DNA from: Alteromonas sp. 1_MG-2023
GTDB lineage: Bacteria; Pseudomonadota; Gammaproteobacteria; Enterobacterales; Alteromonadaceae
Assembly: GCF_030547075.1 (NCBI RefSeq)
Contig: NZ_JAUOQH010000008.1
Location: 124,001 to 188,000 of the forward strand
Length of the DNA stretch: 64,000 nucleotides
Direction of reading: 5' to 3'
Shown: positions 8,781-20,200 of the stretch, piece after piece
How the letters are laid out: each line of letters opens with the position of its first letter
Numbering within the stretch: the stretch's first letter is position 1
Notes under the pieces: model-generated
Database searches by the model: none
The model's input: the letters and a program-made list of their open reading frames with translations, nothing else
What the model was told of the DNA's origin: nothing
Program-made: the position numbers and the translations under genes

Positions 8781-9893
8781 ATGCCACATGTGTGTGTTAT
8801 TGGCACCAGAGGAGTTCCTCATTTTGTAGGTGGAGTGGAAACAATTTGCCAAAAGCTTTATCCATTGATACTTATGGCTAAACCGTCGTACAAAATTACG
8901 CTTATCACCAGACTGCCTTACAAAAGTCAAGAACGTTACCAGTATGAGAAAGTCAATGTAAAAGTAATAAAGGCGCTTAAAATTTCTGGGTTTGAAACGT
9001 TTTTCCATACATTTATTGCGTTATGTTACGCCCGCATTTTTATTCATCCACAGATCATTCACCTTCATGGAATAGGGCCTGGTTTTTTTAGTTTATTTTC
9101 TCGTCTATTAGGGTTCAAAACCGTGGTTACACATCACTCCCCTGATTACAAAAGGCCCAAATGGAAATGGTACGCAAAGCTAATTTTGAAAATGGGGGAA
9201 TTGTTTACCGTTCTATTTGCTTCAAGAATTATTTGCGTAAGCTCATCGGTAAAGGAAGAGTTAGATGTTCGCTTTCCGTTTTTGTTACGAAAACGCGTAG
9301 TTATCCGTAATGCCGGCTCACTACTTGAAAAACCTGCTCAAATAAAACAAGACGCGCTCTTGAAGGAGTTAGGATTAGAATCAAAGCAATACATTTTAGC
9401 GGTTGGCAGGTTAGACGCTACAAAAGGCTTTGATAACCTCATTGATGCCTTCTTAGCGTTGAAATCGACGAAGTTTAAGTTAGTAATTGTTGGCGACAAT
9501 TACATTACTAATGATTATGTTAGAAAAATAACCCAACACCGAAGTGAGAGTATTATTTTTGCTGGTGCACATACTGGGGAAAATCTAGCTACAATCTACC
9601 GAAATGCGGCACTACTTGTTAATCCTTCGTTCATGGAAGGGTATTGCTTAGTAGTAGCAGAGGGGTTGTCAGCAAACACACCTATAGTGGCCAGTGATAT
9701 TCCTGCCCACCGCGAGTTCAAACTCAACGAAGAGAGCTATGTTAAAAAAGGGGATGTGCCCGCCCTTACCGAAAAACTTAGTGCTGGAGATTATTCGATT
9801 TACAGAAGTACGTCAGCGGAATTGTTGCAATCGAACAATACTTGGGAGAAGAACGCTCACGAGCACCTTAAATTATTCAACTCAATGATTTAG
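8781..9893 (+). CDS. Family 4 glycosyltransferase (GT-B fold)
   Basis: A 370-residue retaining GT4 enzyme. The N-terminal acceptor domain opens with CVIGTRGVPHFVGGVET, the glycine-rich loop typical of the family. The donor domain shows VGRLDATKGFDNLIDAF and the E-x7-E motif in MEGYCLVVAEG followed by TPIVASDIPAHREF. A TTG directly precedes the ATG, but the AAGGA at 8769-8773 is best spaced for ATG 8781. It converges with and overlaps the next GT4 gene by 12 bp at their 3' ends. Expected to work at the inner face of the membrane in polysaccharide repeat-unit assembly; sugar specificity unknown. Confidence 0.88.
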   Translation: MPHVCVIGTRGVPHFVGGVETICQKLYPLILMAKPSYKITLITRLPYKSQERYQYEKVNVKVIKALKISGFETFFHTFIALCYARIFIHPQIIHLHGIGPGFFSLFSRLLGFKTVVTHHSPDYKRPKWKWYAKLILKMGELFTVLFASRIICVSSSVKEELDVRFPFLLRKRVVIRNAGSLLEKPAQIKQDALLKELGLESKQYILAVGRLDATKGFDNLIDAFLALKSTKFKLVIVGDNYITNDYVRKITQHRSESIIFAGAHTGENLATIYRNAALLVNPSFMEGYCLVVAEGLSANTPIVASDIPAHREFKLNEESYVKKGDVPALTEKLSAGDYSIYRSTSAELLQSNNTWEKNAHEHLKLFNSMI

Positions 9894-11018
9894 TAACGTT
9901 TGTCGCAGAAATTGCCAATATTGATTAGCAATAGATTCTATAGAAAAGTCCTCGGCTCGCTTTCTTGCTCTTTTTGCGTAATCAGCGCGAATAGATTCTT
10001 TATTATAAACATTAAAAGCGCGTGTTAGTTCTGATGTGTTGTTCAGCGGCACTAGCAAACCATGTTTAGCTTCTGTCAGACTACCACTAACATATTGAGG
10101 GTCTTCATTTAATATTTCTGCGGGGCCTGAAGGGCAGTTCGTCATTATTACTGGTAAACCTAAAGCCATAGCCTCTAACAACGCGTTGGGAAAACCTTCA
10201 TTCAATGATGCAGAAACGTAATATTTAGCTTTAGATACAATAGCGAATGGATTTTCAGCGTATCCAAGTAACAATACTTTTTCTTTCGCGTTTTTAAACT
10301 TAATGTAATTTTCAATTTCTTTTTTTTGCTCACCTTCCCCTAAAATACAAAGGGGAGCACTTTCGTTTGATGATAAATAAGCGTCAATAAGACCCTTTAC
10401 GTTTTTACTTGGGGTTAGCCTTCCTGTGCTTATAACGAACGAGGTTGGCAAGATAAATTCAGGAGCTTTTTCGGAAAGTTGCTCTATTAAGGCAATGTTG
10501 TAAGGATTAAATATGGTTGTGGCTTTGATGCTTGGAACATTAAAATTTTCTACAAGGTCTTCTGTAACGCCAGTGGAAACACCAATTACAGCGTCAGCAT
10601 AACGATAGGTGATTGAAGGTAGTATTCCTGCTAATAGTCGCTTTGCACTTTTAAATTGCCCATTCAAGTGGCTGCTAAGATGCATTCGTTCACATAAAAT
10701 TGCTTTCCTATTTTTGGACGTTAATTTAAGTGCTGCATTAACCACATTGGCCCTAACAAGGAAACTAACACATAAATCAGGGTTAAACTCACGCTGAAGT
10801 CGCCTCAGACTAAGAAGACTGCTTGCTAAGCTTCTTCGACTATCTAATTGATGTAACGTAATATTTTCAGGGAGGGCTCGTATGATAGGTTCATCATCTA
10901 AAAGGGCGACATGTACATCAAAATCAGAGTAGAACGAAGGTTTACTCAATAAATTTACCAGTGCCCTTTCTGCACCACCATAGCCCATAGAATTTATGAC
11001 AAACAAAATCCTTTTCAC
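9882..11018 (-). CDS. Family 4 glycosyltransferase (GT-B fold)
   Basis: A 378-residue GT4 enzyme. The N-terminus ILFVINSMGYGGAERALVNLL is the classic acceptor-side loop of WaaG/PglA-like transferases. The donor-side half has STGRLTPSKNVKGLIDAY and the E-x7-E motif NEGFPNALLEAMALGLPVI followed by NCPSGPAEIL. It is transcribed against the other GT4 gene, overlapping its tail by 12 bp, so the two are not in one operon. Likely part of the same exopolysaccharide or capsule pathway as the upstream glycosyltransferases; the linkage made is unknown. Confidence 0.88.
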   Translation of the reverse strand: MKRILFVINSMGYGGAERALVNLLSKPSFYSDFDVHVALLDDEPIIRALPENITLHQLDSRRSLASSLLSLRRLQREFNPDLCVSFLVRANVVNAALKLTSKNRKAILCERMHLSSHLNGQFKSAKRLLAGILPSITYRYADAVIGVSTGVTEDLVENFNVPSIKATTIFNPYNIALIEQLSEKAPEFILPTSFVISTGRLTPSKNVKGLIDAYLSSNESAPLCILGEGEQKKEIENYIKFKNAKEKVLLLGYAENPFAIVSKAKYYVSASLNEGFPNALLEAMALGLPVIMTNCPSGPAEILNEDPQYVSGSLTEAKHGLLVPLNNTSELTRAFNVYNKESIRADYAKRARKRAEDFSIESIANQYWQFLRQTLLNH

Positions 11019-11153
11019 TAATTTTCCTTTTCCTTACTACTAAGTATCCACGTTGAATACATCATACAGAGGCTAATATTATTAATTAATCATAAATCCC
11101 GAAACTTGGTAGTTAAGAGTGTACTAGCATGCCTGTATATATTTAAGAAAATT

Positions 11154-11942
11154 CTATCTGAACATTTTTTGCTTTATTAAAAGTAATCCAAAAAAAATGA
11201 TCATCACCACCCAAGTACTCGGCGAACTCACTCTAACTGCATTAACACTAGCCAGCGTAAAACCTAGCGTGGAATCAATATTACGCTCGAAGCCGCCAGT
11301 GGCAGGGTAAAAGCTCTCTCTTACGCGAAGGGTGCCGCTACCTTTCTGGTTATCATTAGTGAAGTCTAGGTCAATCCACGAAAACGGCTGCGAGAAGTCG
11401 GGCTGTTTATCAAATAGTTCTGTTTCTTCACTAAACACCAAAAAGTCATTAATTAAGTCAAAGAAATAAATGCTTAAGTTGTAAGTTAAAATGGTTTCGC
11501 CTGCCGAGGTTGTTTCTGAGATTCTCGCAAAATCGCCGAAAGATTCACCGTCGCCAATTGGGCCGCCGTCGTAATCGGGGCCGTTGTACATTTCAATAAA
11601 TTCTTCTGGGAAATAGTCATCTTCAAAGGCGTTGTAAATGCCTTGATTGGCAAGGTTGTAAGTATTGCTACCTAGGGATAGTTGGGAGGTTAGTACCGGT
11701 AAGCCCGTTTCCTTTTGCCCCCACCAGTACCAGCCGGTTTCCAGTCTGCCCCGAACTTCTTTCGACAAATCTAAATTAAACGAACCGCTAATTGTTTGGC
11801 CAAGCAAGCTGGCTTCGTCAAACTCAGAATTAGCGTTGTTTTCTACACTGGAAACAAAGCCTGTGAAGTTAAATTGCATGAACGCAGAATGCGCGTTGTA
11901 GGAAATAAATAATAAGAGTACAGCTGCTATCTTAATAAGCAT
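11154..11942 (-). CDS. PEP-CTERM-like exported protein
   Basis: A 262-residue exported protein with a signal peptide (MLIKIAAVLLLFISYNAHSA) and a C-terminal tail VSSPSTWVVMIIFFGLLLIKQKMFR. That is a degenerate P-x-P-x-x-W motif, a hydrophobic helix and a basic end, as in PEP-CTERM sorting signals. The body (residues 20-235) is beta-rich with aromatic and acidic loops and resembles PEP-CTERM proteins with a FTGxV...GxSFxxD layout (AFMQFNFTGFVSSV, GQTISGSFNLDL). No sigma-54 box like that of the other PEP-CTERM-like gene was found upstream. Function unknown; surface or matrix association is inferred. Confidence 0.6.
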   Translation of the reverse strand: MLIKIAAVLLLFISYNAHSAFMQFNFTGFVSSVENNANSEFDEASLLGQTISGSFNLDLSKEVRGRLETGWYWWGQKETGLPVLTSQLSLGSNTYNLANQGIYNAFEDDYFPEEFIEMYNGPDYDGGPIGDGESFGDFARISETTSAGETILTYNLSIYFFDLINDFLVFSEETELFDKQPDFSQPFSWIDLDFTNDNQKGSGTLRVRESFYPATGGFERNIDSTLGFTLASVNAVRVSSPSTWVVMIIFFGLLLIKQKMFR

Positions 11943-13259
<1,317 letters not shown>

Positions 13260-13273
13260 GGCAGAGAGTAAGC

Positions 13274-15661
13274 ATGAAATTCAGTGAAAAGTGGTTAAGA
13301 GAATGGGTTAACCCTGCTTTGTCGGCTAACGAACTGTCTGAACAGTTAAGCATGGCTGGCCTTGAAGTTGATGGTGTTGAACCTGTTGCAGGCGAATTTA
13401 GCGGTGTATTAGTAGGGGAGGTGGTTGAATGTGGCCAGCACCCGAATGCCGATAAATTACGTGTTACCAAAGTAAACGTAGGTGACGGCGAGCTTCGCGA
13501 TATTGTTTGCGGTGCGCCGAATTGCCGTGAAGGTATTAAAGTAGCCGTTGCTGTTGTTGGCGCGGTACTACCTGGTAACTTTAAAATTAAAAAAGCGAAA
13601 TTGCGCGGCGAGCCTTCTATGGGCATGTTGTGTAGTTTTTCTGAGCTAGGTATTAGCGACGATCACGATGGCATTATTGAATTGCCAGCCGATGCCCCAG
13701 TAGGCACGAACATTCGTGATTACCTAGACCTAGACGATACGTCTATTGAAGTTGATTTAACCCCTAACCGAGCAGACTGCTTAGGTATTCGTGGTATAGC
13801 CCGCGAAGTGGGTGTGTTAAACAACTTAGATGTGTGCGAACCGGCTATTAGCCCTGTAGCGTCTACTATTAACGATAGCATTACGATTAACTTGAGCGCG
13901 CCTGAAGCGTGCCCACGTTATGTAGGCCGTGTGTTACGTAATGTGAATGTGGCCGCTGCTACGCCGTTATGGTTAAGCGAAAAGCTTCGCCGTTGTGGTA
14001 TTCGCAGTATCGACCCAATTGTTGATGTAACCAACTTTATTTTAATTGAGCTTGGCCAACCTATGCATGCGTTCAACCTTGCCGCTATTGAAGGCAGTGT
14101 AAACGTGCGTATGGCAAATAAGGGTGAAACTCTTACCTTGCTTGATGAAACAGAAGCTAAGCTTAACGATGATACGTTAGTGATTGCTGATGATAATAAA
14201 GCACTTGCTATGGCGGGTATTTTTGGTGGTTTGCACTCAGGTGTAAATTCAGAAACCAAAGATATTTTGCTAGAAAGCGCCTTTTTCAGCCGCGATGCCA
14301 TTATGGGCCGCGCACGTCAGTATGGTTTACATACTGATGCGTCGCACCGTTATGAGCGTGGCGTAGACTCGCAACTTCAACGTAACGCCATGGAGCGTGC
14401 TACAGCCCTTATTTTAGAAATTTGTGGTGGTGAAGCAGGCCCGGTAGTTGAAGCATGTGAAGAAGATAAATTGCCGCAACAAGCCAGTGTTTTATTACGA
14501 CGTGATCGTTTAGCGCGTGTATTGGGTATAACCATTGACGACGGGCAAGTACTTGAAATGCTTCAACGTCTTGGATTAGACGTTACCCAAACTGGCGAAG
14601 GTTGGGAAGCGAAAGCACCTAGCTATCGTTTCGACATTGCTATTGAAGAAGACTTAATAGAAGAAGTAGCGCGTGTGTATGGTTATAACAACATTCCACA
14701 TGTTGCACCAACTGCTGCGCTTTCTATGTTGCCTTCACAAGAAGCAGTATTACCAGTAAACAGTATGAAGTCGTTATTATTAAGCCGTGGCTATAATGAA
14801 GCGATTACCTATTCGTTTGTTGATCCTAAAGTGCAAAGTGCGCTATTTCCTGATGCGAAGAGCATGGTATTGCCGCATCCTATTTCATCAGACATGTCTG
14901 TGATGCGTGTAAGTTTGTGGCCTGGATTATTAGGTGCTACTGCTTACAACCAAAAGCGTCAACAAGGCAGAGTGCGTCTTTTTGAAACAGGATTACGCTT
15001 TATACCTCAACAAGATACGCCTAATGGTGTATTGCAACAGCAGGTTATTGGTGGTGTAGTAGCAGGGCGTCGTAACGAAGAACACTGGGATTTAGGCGAT
15101 AGCCCAGTAGACTTCTTTGATGCAAAGGCAGATGTAGAGGCTTTACTAGCATTAACGGGTAAAACCGGTGAGTTTAGTTTTGTAAGTGCTCAGCATAGTG
15201 CGTTGCATCCGGGTATGACTGCAAAAATTTTGCTTAATGATGAAGAAGTTGGCTATATTGGTGCTATACATCCGCAGTTTACAAAACTGTTGGGTGTGAA
15301 TGGTCGCGTATTTGTGTTCGAGCTTGAAGTAGAAGCTGTAACCGCACGTAAATTACCGTCTGCCGCGCCTGTATCCCGCTTCCCATCGAACCGCCGTGAT
15401 ATCGCTATTACGGTGAAAGATGAAGTGAGCGTAGGAAAGATTCTTTCTTACATAGAAGAAATTGGCGTAAATCAACTAGTTGGCTTAAACTTGTTTGATG
15501 TGTACAAAGGCAAGGGAATTGAACCTGGTTACAAGAGCCTTGCTTTGTCACTTCACTTACAAGATCCGGAAAAAACCTTGGAAGAAGCTGAAATTCAGCA
15601 GGCTGTAGATACTGTGGTTAAAGGTCTGGAATCTGAGTTTGAGGCCGCGTTAAGAGAGTAA
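13274..15661 (+). CDS. pheT: Phenylalanyl-tRNA synthetase beta subunit
   Basis: A 795-residue beta subunit, the same length as in E. coli. It has the N-terminal tRNA-binding EMAP-like domain ([21 protein letters not shown], about 40-150), the B3/B4 editing module that hydrolyses mischarged Tyr-tRNA-Phe, the B5 domain, a catalytic-like core and the C-terminal anticodon-binding FDX-ACB domain ([14 protein letters not shown], about 700-795). Partner of PheS; the stop is 3 nt before ihfA, so translation of the three genes is probably coupled. Nothing unusual in the sequence. Confidence 0.97.
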   Translation: MKFSEKWLREWVNPALSANELSEQLSMAGLEVDGVEPVAGEFSGVLVGEVVECGQHPNADKLRVTKVNVGDGELRDIVCGAPNCREGIKVAVAVVGAVLPGNFKIKKAKLRGEPSMGMLCSFSELGISDDHDGIIELPADAPVGTNIRDYLDLDDTSIEVDLTPNRADCLGIRGIAREVGVLNNLDVCEPAISPVASTINDSITINLSAPEACPRYVGRVLRNVNVAAATPLWLSEKLRRCGIRSIDPIVDVTNFILIELGQPMHAFNLAAIEGSVNVRMANKGETLTLLDETEAKLNDDTLVIADDNKALAMAGIFGGLHSGVNSETKDILLESAFFSRDAIMGRARQYGLHTDASHRYERGVDSQLQRNAMERATALILEICGGEAGPVVEACEEDKLPQQASVLLRRDRLARVLGITIDDGQVLEMLQRLGLDVTQTGEGWEAKAPSYRFDIAIEEDLIEEVARVYGYNNIPHVAPTAALSMLPSQEAVLPVNSMKSLLLSRGYNEAITYSFVDPKVQSALFPDAKSMVLPHPISSDMSVMRVSLWPGLLGATAYNQKRQQGRVRLFETGLRFIPQQDTPNGVLQQQVIGGVVAGRRNEEHWDLGDSPVDFFDAKADVEALLALTGKTGEFSFVSAQHSALHPGMTAKILLNDEEVGYIGAIHPQFTKLLGVNGRVFVFELEVEAVTARKLPSAAPVSRFPSNRRDIAITVKDEVSVGKILSYIEEIGVNQLVGLNLFDVYKGKGIEPGYKSLALSLHLQDPEKTLEEAEIQQAVDTVVKGLESEFEAALRE

Positions 15662-15664
15662 ACT

Positions 15665-15964
15665 ATGGCATTGACCAAAGCCGAGATGGCTGAACACCTA
15701 TTCGAAAAGTTAGGCATTAATAAACGTGATGCTAAAGATCTGGTAGAGCTTTTTTTCGAAGAGATAAAAGGCGCTTTAGAAGCTGGTGAGCAAGTAAAAC
15801 TGTCAGGTTTTGGCAACTTCGACTTGCGTGATAAAAACGAACGTCCGGGCCGGAACCCTAAAACCGGTGAAGACATTCCTATTAAAGCGCGTAGGGTGGT
15901 AACTTTCCGCCCGGGTCAGAAATTGAAGAGTCGTGTAGAAAACTCTTCACCTATCGACCAGTAA
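15665..15964 (+). CDS. ihfA: Integration host factor subunit alpha
   Basis: A 99-residue DNA-bending protein of the HU/IHF family, working as a heterodimer with IhfB in nucleoid structure, recombination and sigma-54 promoter activation. [28 protein letters not shown] is the IhfA-type N-terminus, and the beta arm holds [12 protein letters not shown] with the intercalating proline. The position after pheT is diagnostic. The sigma-54 promoter seen at 5046-5062 could need IHF for looping, though no IHF site was demonstrated. A terminator follows at 15989. Confidence 0.96.
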   Translation: MALTKAEMAEHLFEKLGINKRDAKDLVELFFEEIKGALEAGEQVKLSGFGNFDLRDKNERPGRNPKTGEDIPIKARRVVTFRPGQKLKSRVENSSPIDQ

Positions 15965-15988
15965 TCTACCGGTCGTTACAATACTGAT

Positions 15989-16016
15989 AAAAGAGCGGGG
16001 CAACTCGCTCTTTTTT
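15989..16016 (+). terminator. Rho-independent terminator of pheST-ihfA
   Basis: AAAAGAGCG and CGCTCTTTTTT form a 9-bp stem around an 8-nt loop (GGGCAACT), ending in a T run, 25 bp after the ihfA stop. Confidence 0.9.
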
Positions 16017-16081
16017 GTATTGCCCCTTAAAAACCAGTAACCTAGTTGCTGCGTTTCTTTTCATTATGTCTGGAGGAAAGT

Positions 16082-16672
16082 GTGTCTAAAGCGCTTCTCA
16101 TCGTTGTTGCTGTTTTTGTTTGTATTGTTATTGCCATTGCGGGTTGGTTTGTTTATTTAGCTGAAGATACTAATCAGCGCGATCAAGTATCGGCGCAAGT
16201 TCCTGTTATCACGTTAATGGAAATTCTGCATGCCAGCGATTTGCAAGCTGGTGTTAAAGAGGCCGTTAAAAATGGCGACGAAGAAGCCATTAATACGTGG
16301 ATGGAACAAGCGCAAGTAGTGGCTGAAGCCGGCTATTTAGCGCAAACTCATATTGAATACTTAGGTTCCCAGCAAGCCCAAGATTACGTGGTATTTAACG
16401 CTAAACGCCAGTTGTTTAATGAAGCGTTTGAGGCGCGTTACTATGCGCTTAAGGATATGGGTAACTTAAAAGAAGAATACCCTGAAGCGTATGATTTATA
16501 TGACAGAACAGAAGCCTTGCTTGAAAAGCGTGATGCCATCATTGTTCAAATGGCAACGGCCATTTCTGGCACTTCACCGCCAAGTGAAGAGGCGTTAAAC
16601 GAAGCCAAACAACGCTGGTTGGCCCGTGCTGAAGATGAGTCGCTGTCGCTTACTATAGACCAGCCAGAATAA
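16082..16672 (+). CDS. Membrane-anchored protein of unknown function
   Basis: A 196-residue protein with one N-terminal transmembrane helix (KALLIVVAVFVCIVIAIAGWFVY). It is followed by a mostly helical, acidic, probably periplasmic domain rich in Glu, Ala and Gln (for example VKEAVKNGDEEAINTWMEQA). I do not recognise a family. The frame is open from 16046, but GGAGG at 16072-16076 with 5-nt spacing points to a GTG start at 16082. It follows the ihfA terminator, so it is a separate unit. The helical domain could be a coiled-coil or repeat-like scaffold, but this is a guess. Confidence 0.7.
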   Translation: MSKALLIVVAVFVCIVIAIAGWFVYLAEDTNQRDQVSAQVPVITLMEILHASDLQAGVKEAVKNGDEEAINTWMEQAQVVAEAGYLAQTHIEYLGSQQAQDYVVFNAKRQLFNEAFEARYYALKDMGNLKEEYPEAYDLYDRTEALLEKRDAIIVQMATAISGTSPPSEEALNEAKQRWLARAEDESLSLTIDQPE

Positions 16673-16745
16673 GCCCAAACTAGGCATAGCGGAAACTGAA
16701 AACGCGTTATAAGAAAGCTAAAAGCAAGCCTGAAGCCTTATTTTG

Positions 16746-17222
16746 TTAGCTCGCACTTGCAGTAATATCAGCGGCTTTCGCTTGGGTTAAGCTTATTAAA
16801 TGCTGCGGGGTGATTTCCAATTCTAACCCCCGCTTGCCCGCACTTACATAAATTACGTCGTGCTGTAACGCGGTTTCGTGCAATACGGTAACTAAGCGTT
16901 TTTTCTGCCCTAATGGGCTAACCCCTCCCAATAAATAACCGGTACTGGCGGTTACTGCGTCGCTAGGTGCCATGGTGATTTTTTTCACGCTTAGCACTTT
17001 TGCTAATTTCTTTTCGCTTAGCTTAGTGTTTACTGGCACTAAAGCCACGGCCAGCTTACTGGCTTCATCACTGACTACCAGCGTTTTAAATACCGCATTG
17101 GGGGCAAGACTTAGCTTTTCGGCTGCCTCAAGACCATAAGAGGGCGCATTGCTTTCGTGATCGTACTTTAAAATAGTATGCGCAATGCGCTTTTTCTTTA
17201 ATAGCGTAATAGCGGGTGTCAT
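16746..17222 (-). CDS. ybaK: YbaK/EbsC-type aminoacyl-tRNA deacylase
   Basis: A 158-residue protein of the YbaK/ProX superfamily, which hydrolyses mischarged Cys-tRNA-Pro. Visible signatures are MTPAITLLKKKRIAHTILKYDH, YGLEAAEKLSLAPNAVFKTLVV, the substrate-pocket lysines in SEKKLAKVL and the glycine-rich TGYLLGGVSPLGQKKRLVTVL. The open frame extends further upstream, but the ATG at 17222 has AGGAG 8 nt before it and gives the normal length. It starts 4 bp after the stop of the penicillin-acylase homologue, so the two probably share a transcript. Confidence 0.93.
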   Translation of the reverse strand: MTPAITLLKKKRIAHTILKYDHESNAPSYGLEAAEKLSLAPNAVFKTLVVSDEASKLAVALVPVNTKLSEKKLAKVLSVKKITMAPSDAVTASTGYLLGGVSPLGQKKRLVTVLHETALQHDVIYVSAGKRGLELEITPQHLISLTQAKAADITASAS

Positions 17223-17226
17223 AAGG

Positions 17227-20200
17227 CTACTCCTTATCCTTCGGATACCACTGGCGTAAGTGAATAAGCTTGCCGGGTAATAATGGCGTAGCAGCTTGGG
17301 TGGCGTAATCCTCAAACCCAGCTTTGAAAAAGGGCGAAAGCGGGTGACCAGACTGGGCACCAGGTAACGTAAGAATGGCATCGTCTAAATGACCTGGGCT
17401 TACAAAGAAACGTTCGGAAGCCCCAAATGTAGGTGACTGTACTGCGGGCATGTACGTATCACCAAAACCTTCTACCTTATCCATATTAAGCTTATGGCCT
17501 ACGAATGGAATTTGCGCTGAAAACGGGTGTTTTACCATGAGTGCATTAACACTGCCCCAGCGTAGGTCATCCATATTTGCTTCAATAGGTGAGTACTTAT
17601 CTAATAGTGCGTGTTTCGCGCGGCGATAGGCATCAACAAGTAAATCATTGAAAGAGCCTGTGCCCTCGGGTAACCAACTGTCTGGCTGAGTGTGAATAAG
17701 TTGCCATACCGCAGGCTCTATACCGCGAAGTAGCGAGCGGCTTTCTACCCCTTGCTTATCGATACTGGCAAGTATTTTACCAAATAGCTGGCTGACTACT
17801 TCTTTACGAAAGTGTTTTACTAGGGTGTAACCTACAGAGTCTTCGCACGCGCATTCTCCCCATGTACGTAAGTAGGCAAGGTCGGCTTTAAATTCAATAT
17901 TATCGTTTAGCAGTAAGCCCGATAATAACTGCTGCCACGGAATAAGAAATTGCGCATGGTTGTCTAGCTGAATGGCGTAGAAGTCGTTTTCGTTGAAGGT
18001 GTCTTTTTCAAACAGGCGATCTCTAATTTGTTGGCTTCTAGCACCTAAGGCATAACCACCATCACCTAATCTTGCTATATCATCGGCAGCAATAACCCTT
18101 GCGTTGGCTGTCCATATTCTATCGCTGCTAGGGTTTATTACTACTGGAAGGTTGGTGCTGCGGGCGGGTGTATACGATGCAGGTGTTATGTCATTAGCAT
18201 TGATTGCGGTAAACGAGGCTTGTTGTCTATCCATTACTGCGCCGCCCGGTAGCCATGCTGCGCTGCCAGTATCATCCACTATCACCATATTTTGGGTGGG
18301 AATAGCAATGTCTTTACCTACTGCAATGGCGTCGTGTACCGTGTTGGCTGTGCCTAAGTCCACAATCGAAAGATTTACCGCAAAAGGGTGGTGGGCCACC
18401 CAGTTCAAAGCGTAACGCTTGCCGTCTAGGTGTTTAACAGGGCCGTACTGGCTAATTTCAAGTTGAAAGGTATGCGACACCTCTTTGCTTACAATGACTT
18501 CGTCTACCATTTTGGTAGGTGTATCGTCGGAAAGTAATATCCAATCAAGGTTATCTAGGTTCGCGTTAGTGAAGCCCCACGCCACTTTATTATTGGTGCC
18601 GACTATTACTCCTGGTAACCCAGGTAGTGAAACACCAGTCACCGATACAGCTTGGTTTGAGTTAACTTGATTTGTGCCAGCTTGATTTGAGCTAAAAGGA
18701 TTTGAATTAGCTTGGCTTAAATTGGTTTGCTTTAGGTCTGTTTTCTTTGTGTCGAAGTAGTTTAGCTGGGTGCGATACCAAATAATGGGAACGCGCAAAC
18801 CTAGATGCATGTCGTTAGCCAGTAAGCCGCTTCCTGTCGCGGTTAAGTTTCCGGTAACCGCCCAGTTGTTACTGCCAATGTCTGGTAACTCTGCGGCATT
18901 GTAATAGCTTAGTGTATTGTTTTCTGTTCTGGGGCCGCCGTTATCAGTAGTGTTTACAGAAACGCCATCAGAACCGCTATCAGAACTGATATCGGAATCT
19001 GAATTATTAGATTTGTCTTTGGTTTTTTCTGTATCCGCTGAATTGGTATTATCTGTAGCCTTTGGGATATCGGAAGTGTTGATGTTTTCGATTTCTGAAA
19101 TATCTGCATTGTCAGTCGCGCTTTCGATTTCTGAAGTGCTGCCAGTAACCGAGGTTTTGGCTTCTTTGGAAGAGTTCTTAGTTTCAGAGGACCCAGTTTC
19201 GTCAGTAGAGGTACTACCATCATTAGGTAAACTTTCTTGATTGGCTGAGTCAACGCTAGGAGTCTCAGCGGCGTCAATTGGCATGCTTTCTTTCGATGGA
19301 TCATTTTCTTCAGTCGGCTTAATTTCTTCAATCGAGTTATTTTCTTCAACCGAGTTGCGTTCTTCAGTCGAGTTGCGTTCTTCAATCAAATCGTCTTCGT
19401 TAGGCAAATCAGCTTTTTCGTGTGAAGTGCTGTTTTTATTTATTGTTTTTTCTTCAGGCGAAGCGCTCGTTTCAGGTGAAGCACTCTCACTCTGCAAATC
19501 ACCAGTAGGTGCATCGTTATCTTCTGAAGCGGCATCGTTTTTCACTTCGTCATTGGCATCAGTAATGTCTGAATCTTCAAGAGGAGCGCTTTTGTTAAGA
19601 GGTGCGTTGTCTTTTATAAGTGTATCATCAGGCTCCATCGCTGGTGTACCTAGCGAAGCAGGGTATACGGGGGCTTCAGCACTGGAATACGGAATTATGC
19701 TGCCATCCAAGGCTGCTTGATGATGACTAGGTTGGGTAATGAAAGCATATAAATCATCGCCATAGGTTTCTTTTAACGCGGTGCGGGCAAGATCAATTTC
19801 AATTTGGCCACCTTGTAAATCAAGGTACATGCTGTACGCCACTAAAATACTGTCGGTAGGCTGCCACGGCTCAAGGGTTAACCCAGCTGCCACGTATTCA
19901 AAAGGGGGAACAGTATATTCATCTAGTGCTGCGTTTACGCCATGGGAGTAACTAATAAGCAGTTGTTGCTGCGGTAATGGCAAGGTGTCGAAAACTTTTA
20001 CAGCGCGCTGTGAAAACTGGTGGAAGCGGGCGCCCTTATCAATTTCTAGCGCAACATCGCCTACCCATTCAGATAACCGGCCCGATGCGCTTCTGCGCTG
20101 TAAGTCCATTTGAAAGAAACGGTCTTGGCCATGGGCAAAGCCTAAGGCGTAGGCTGCATCAAATTTATCTTGTGCAGTGATAACCCCTTGGCCCATGTTG

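Noticed and set aside
18917..19720. Ser/Glu-rich plus-strand frames opposite the acylase insertion
   Set aside because: They mirror the low-complexity insertion on the other strand and have no start signals; shadows of the repetitive DNA.
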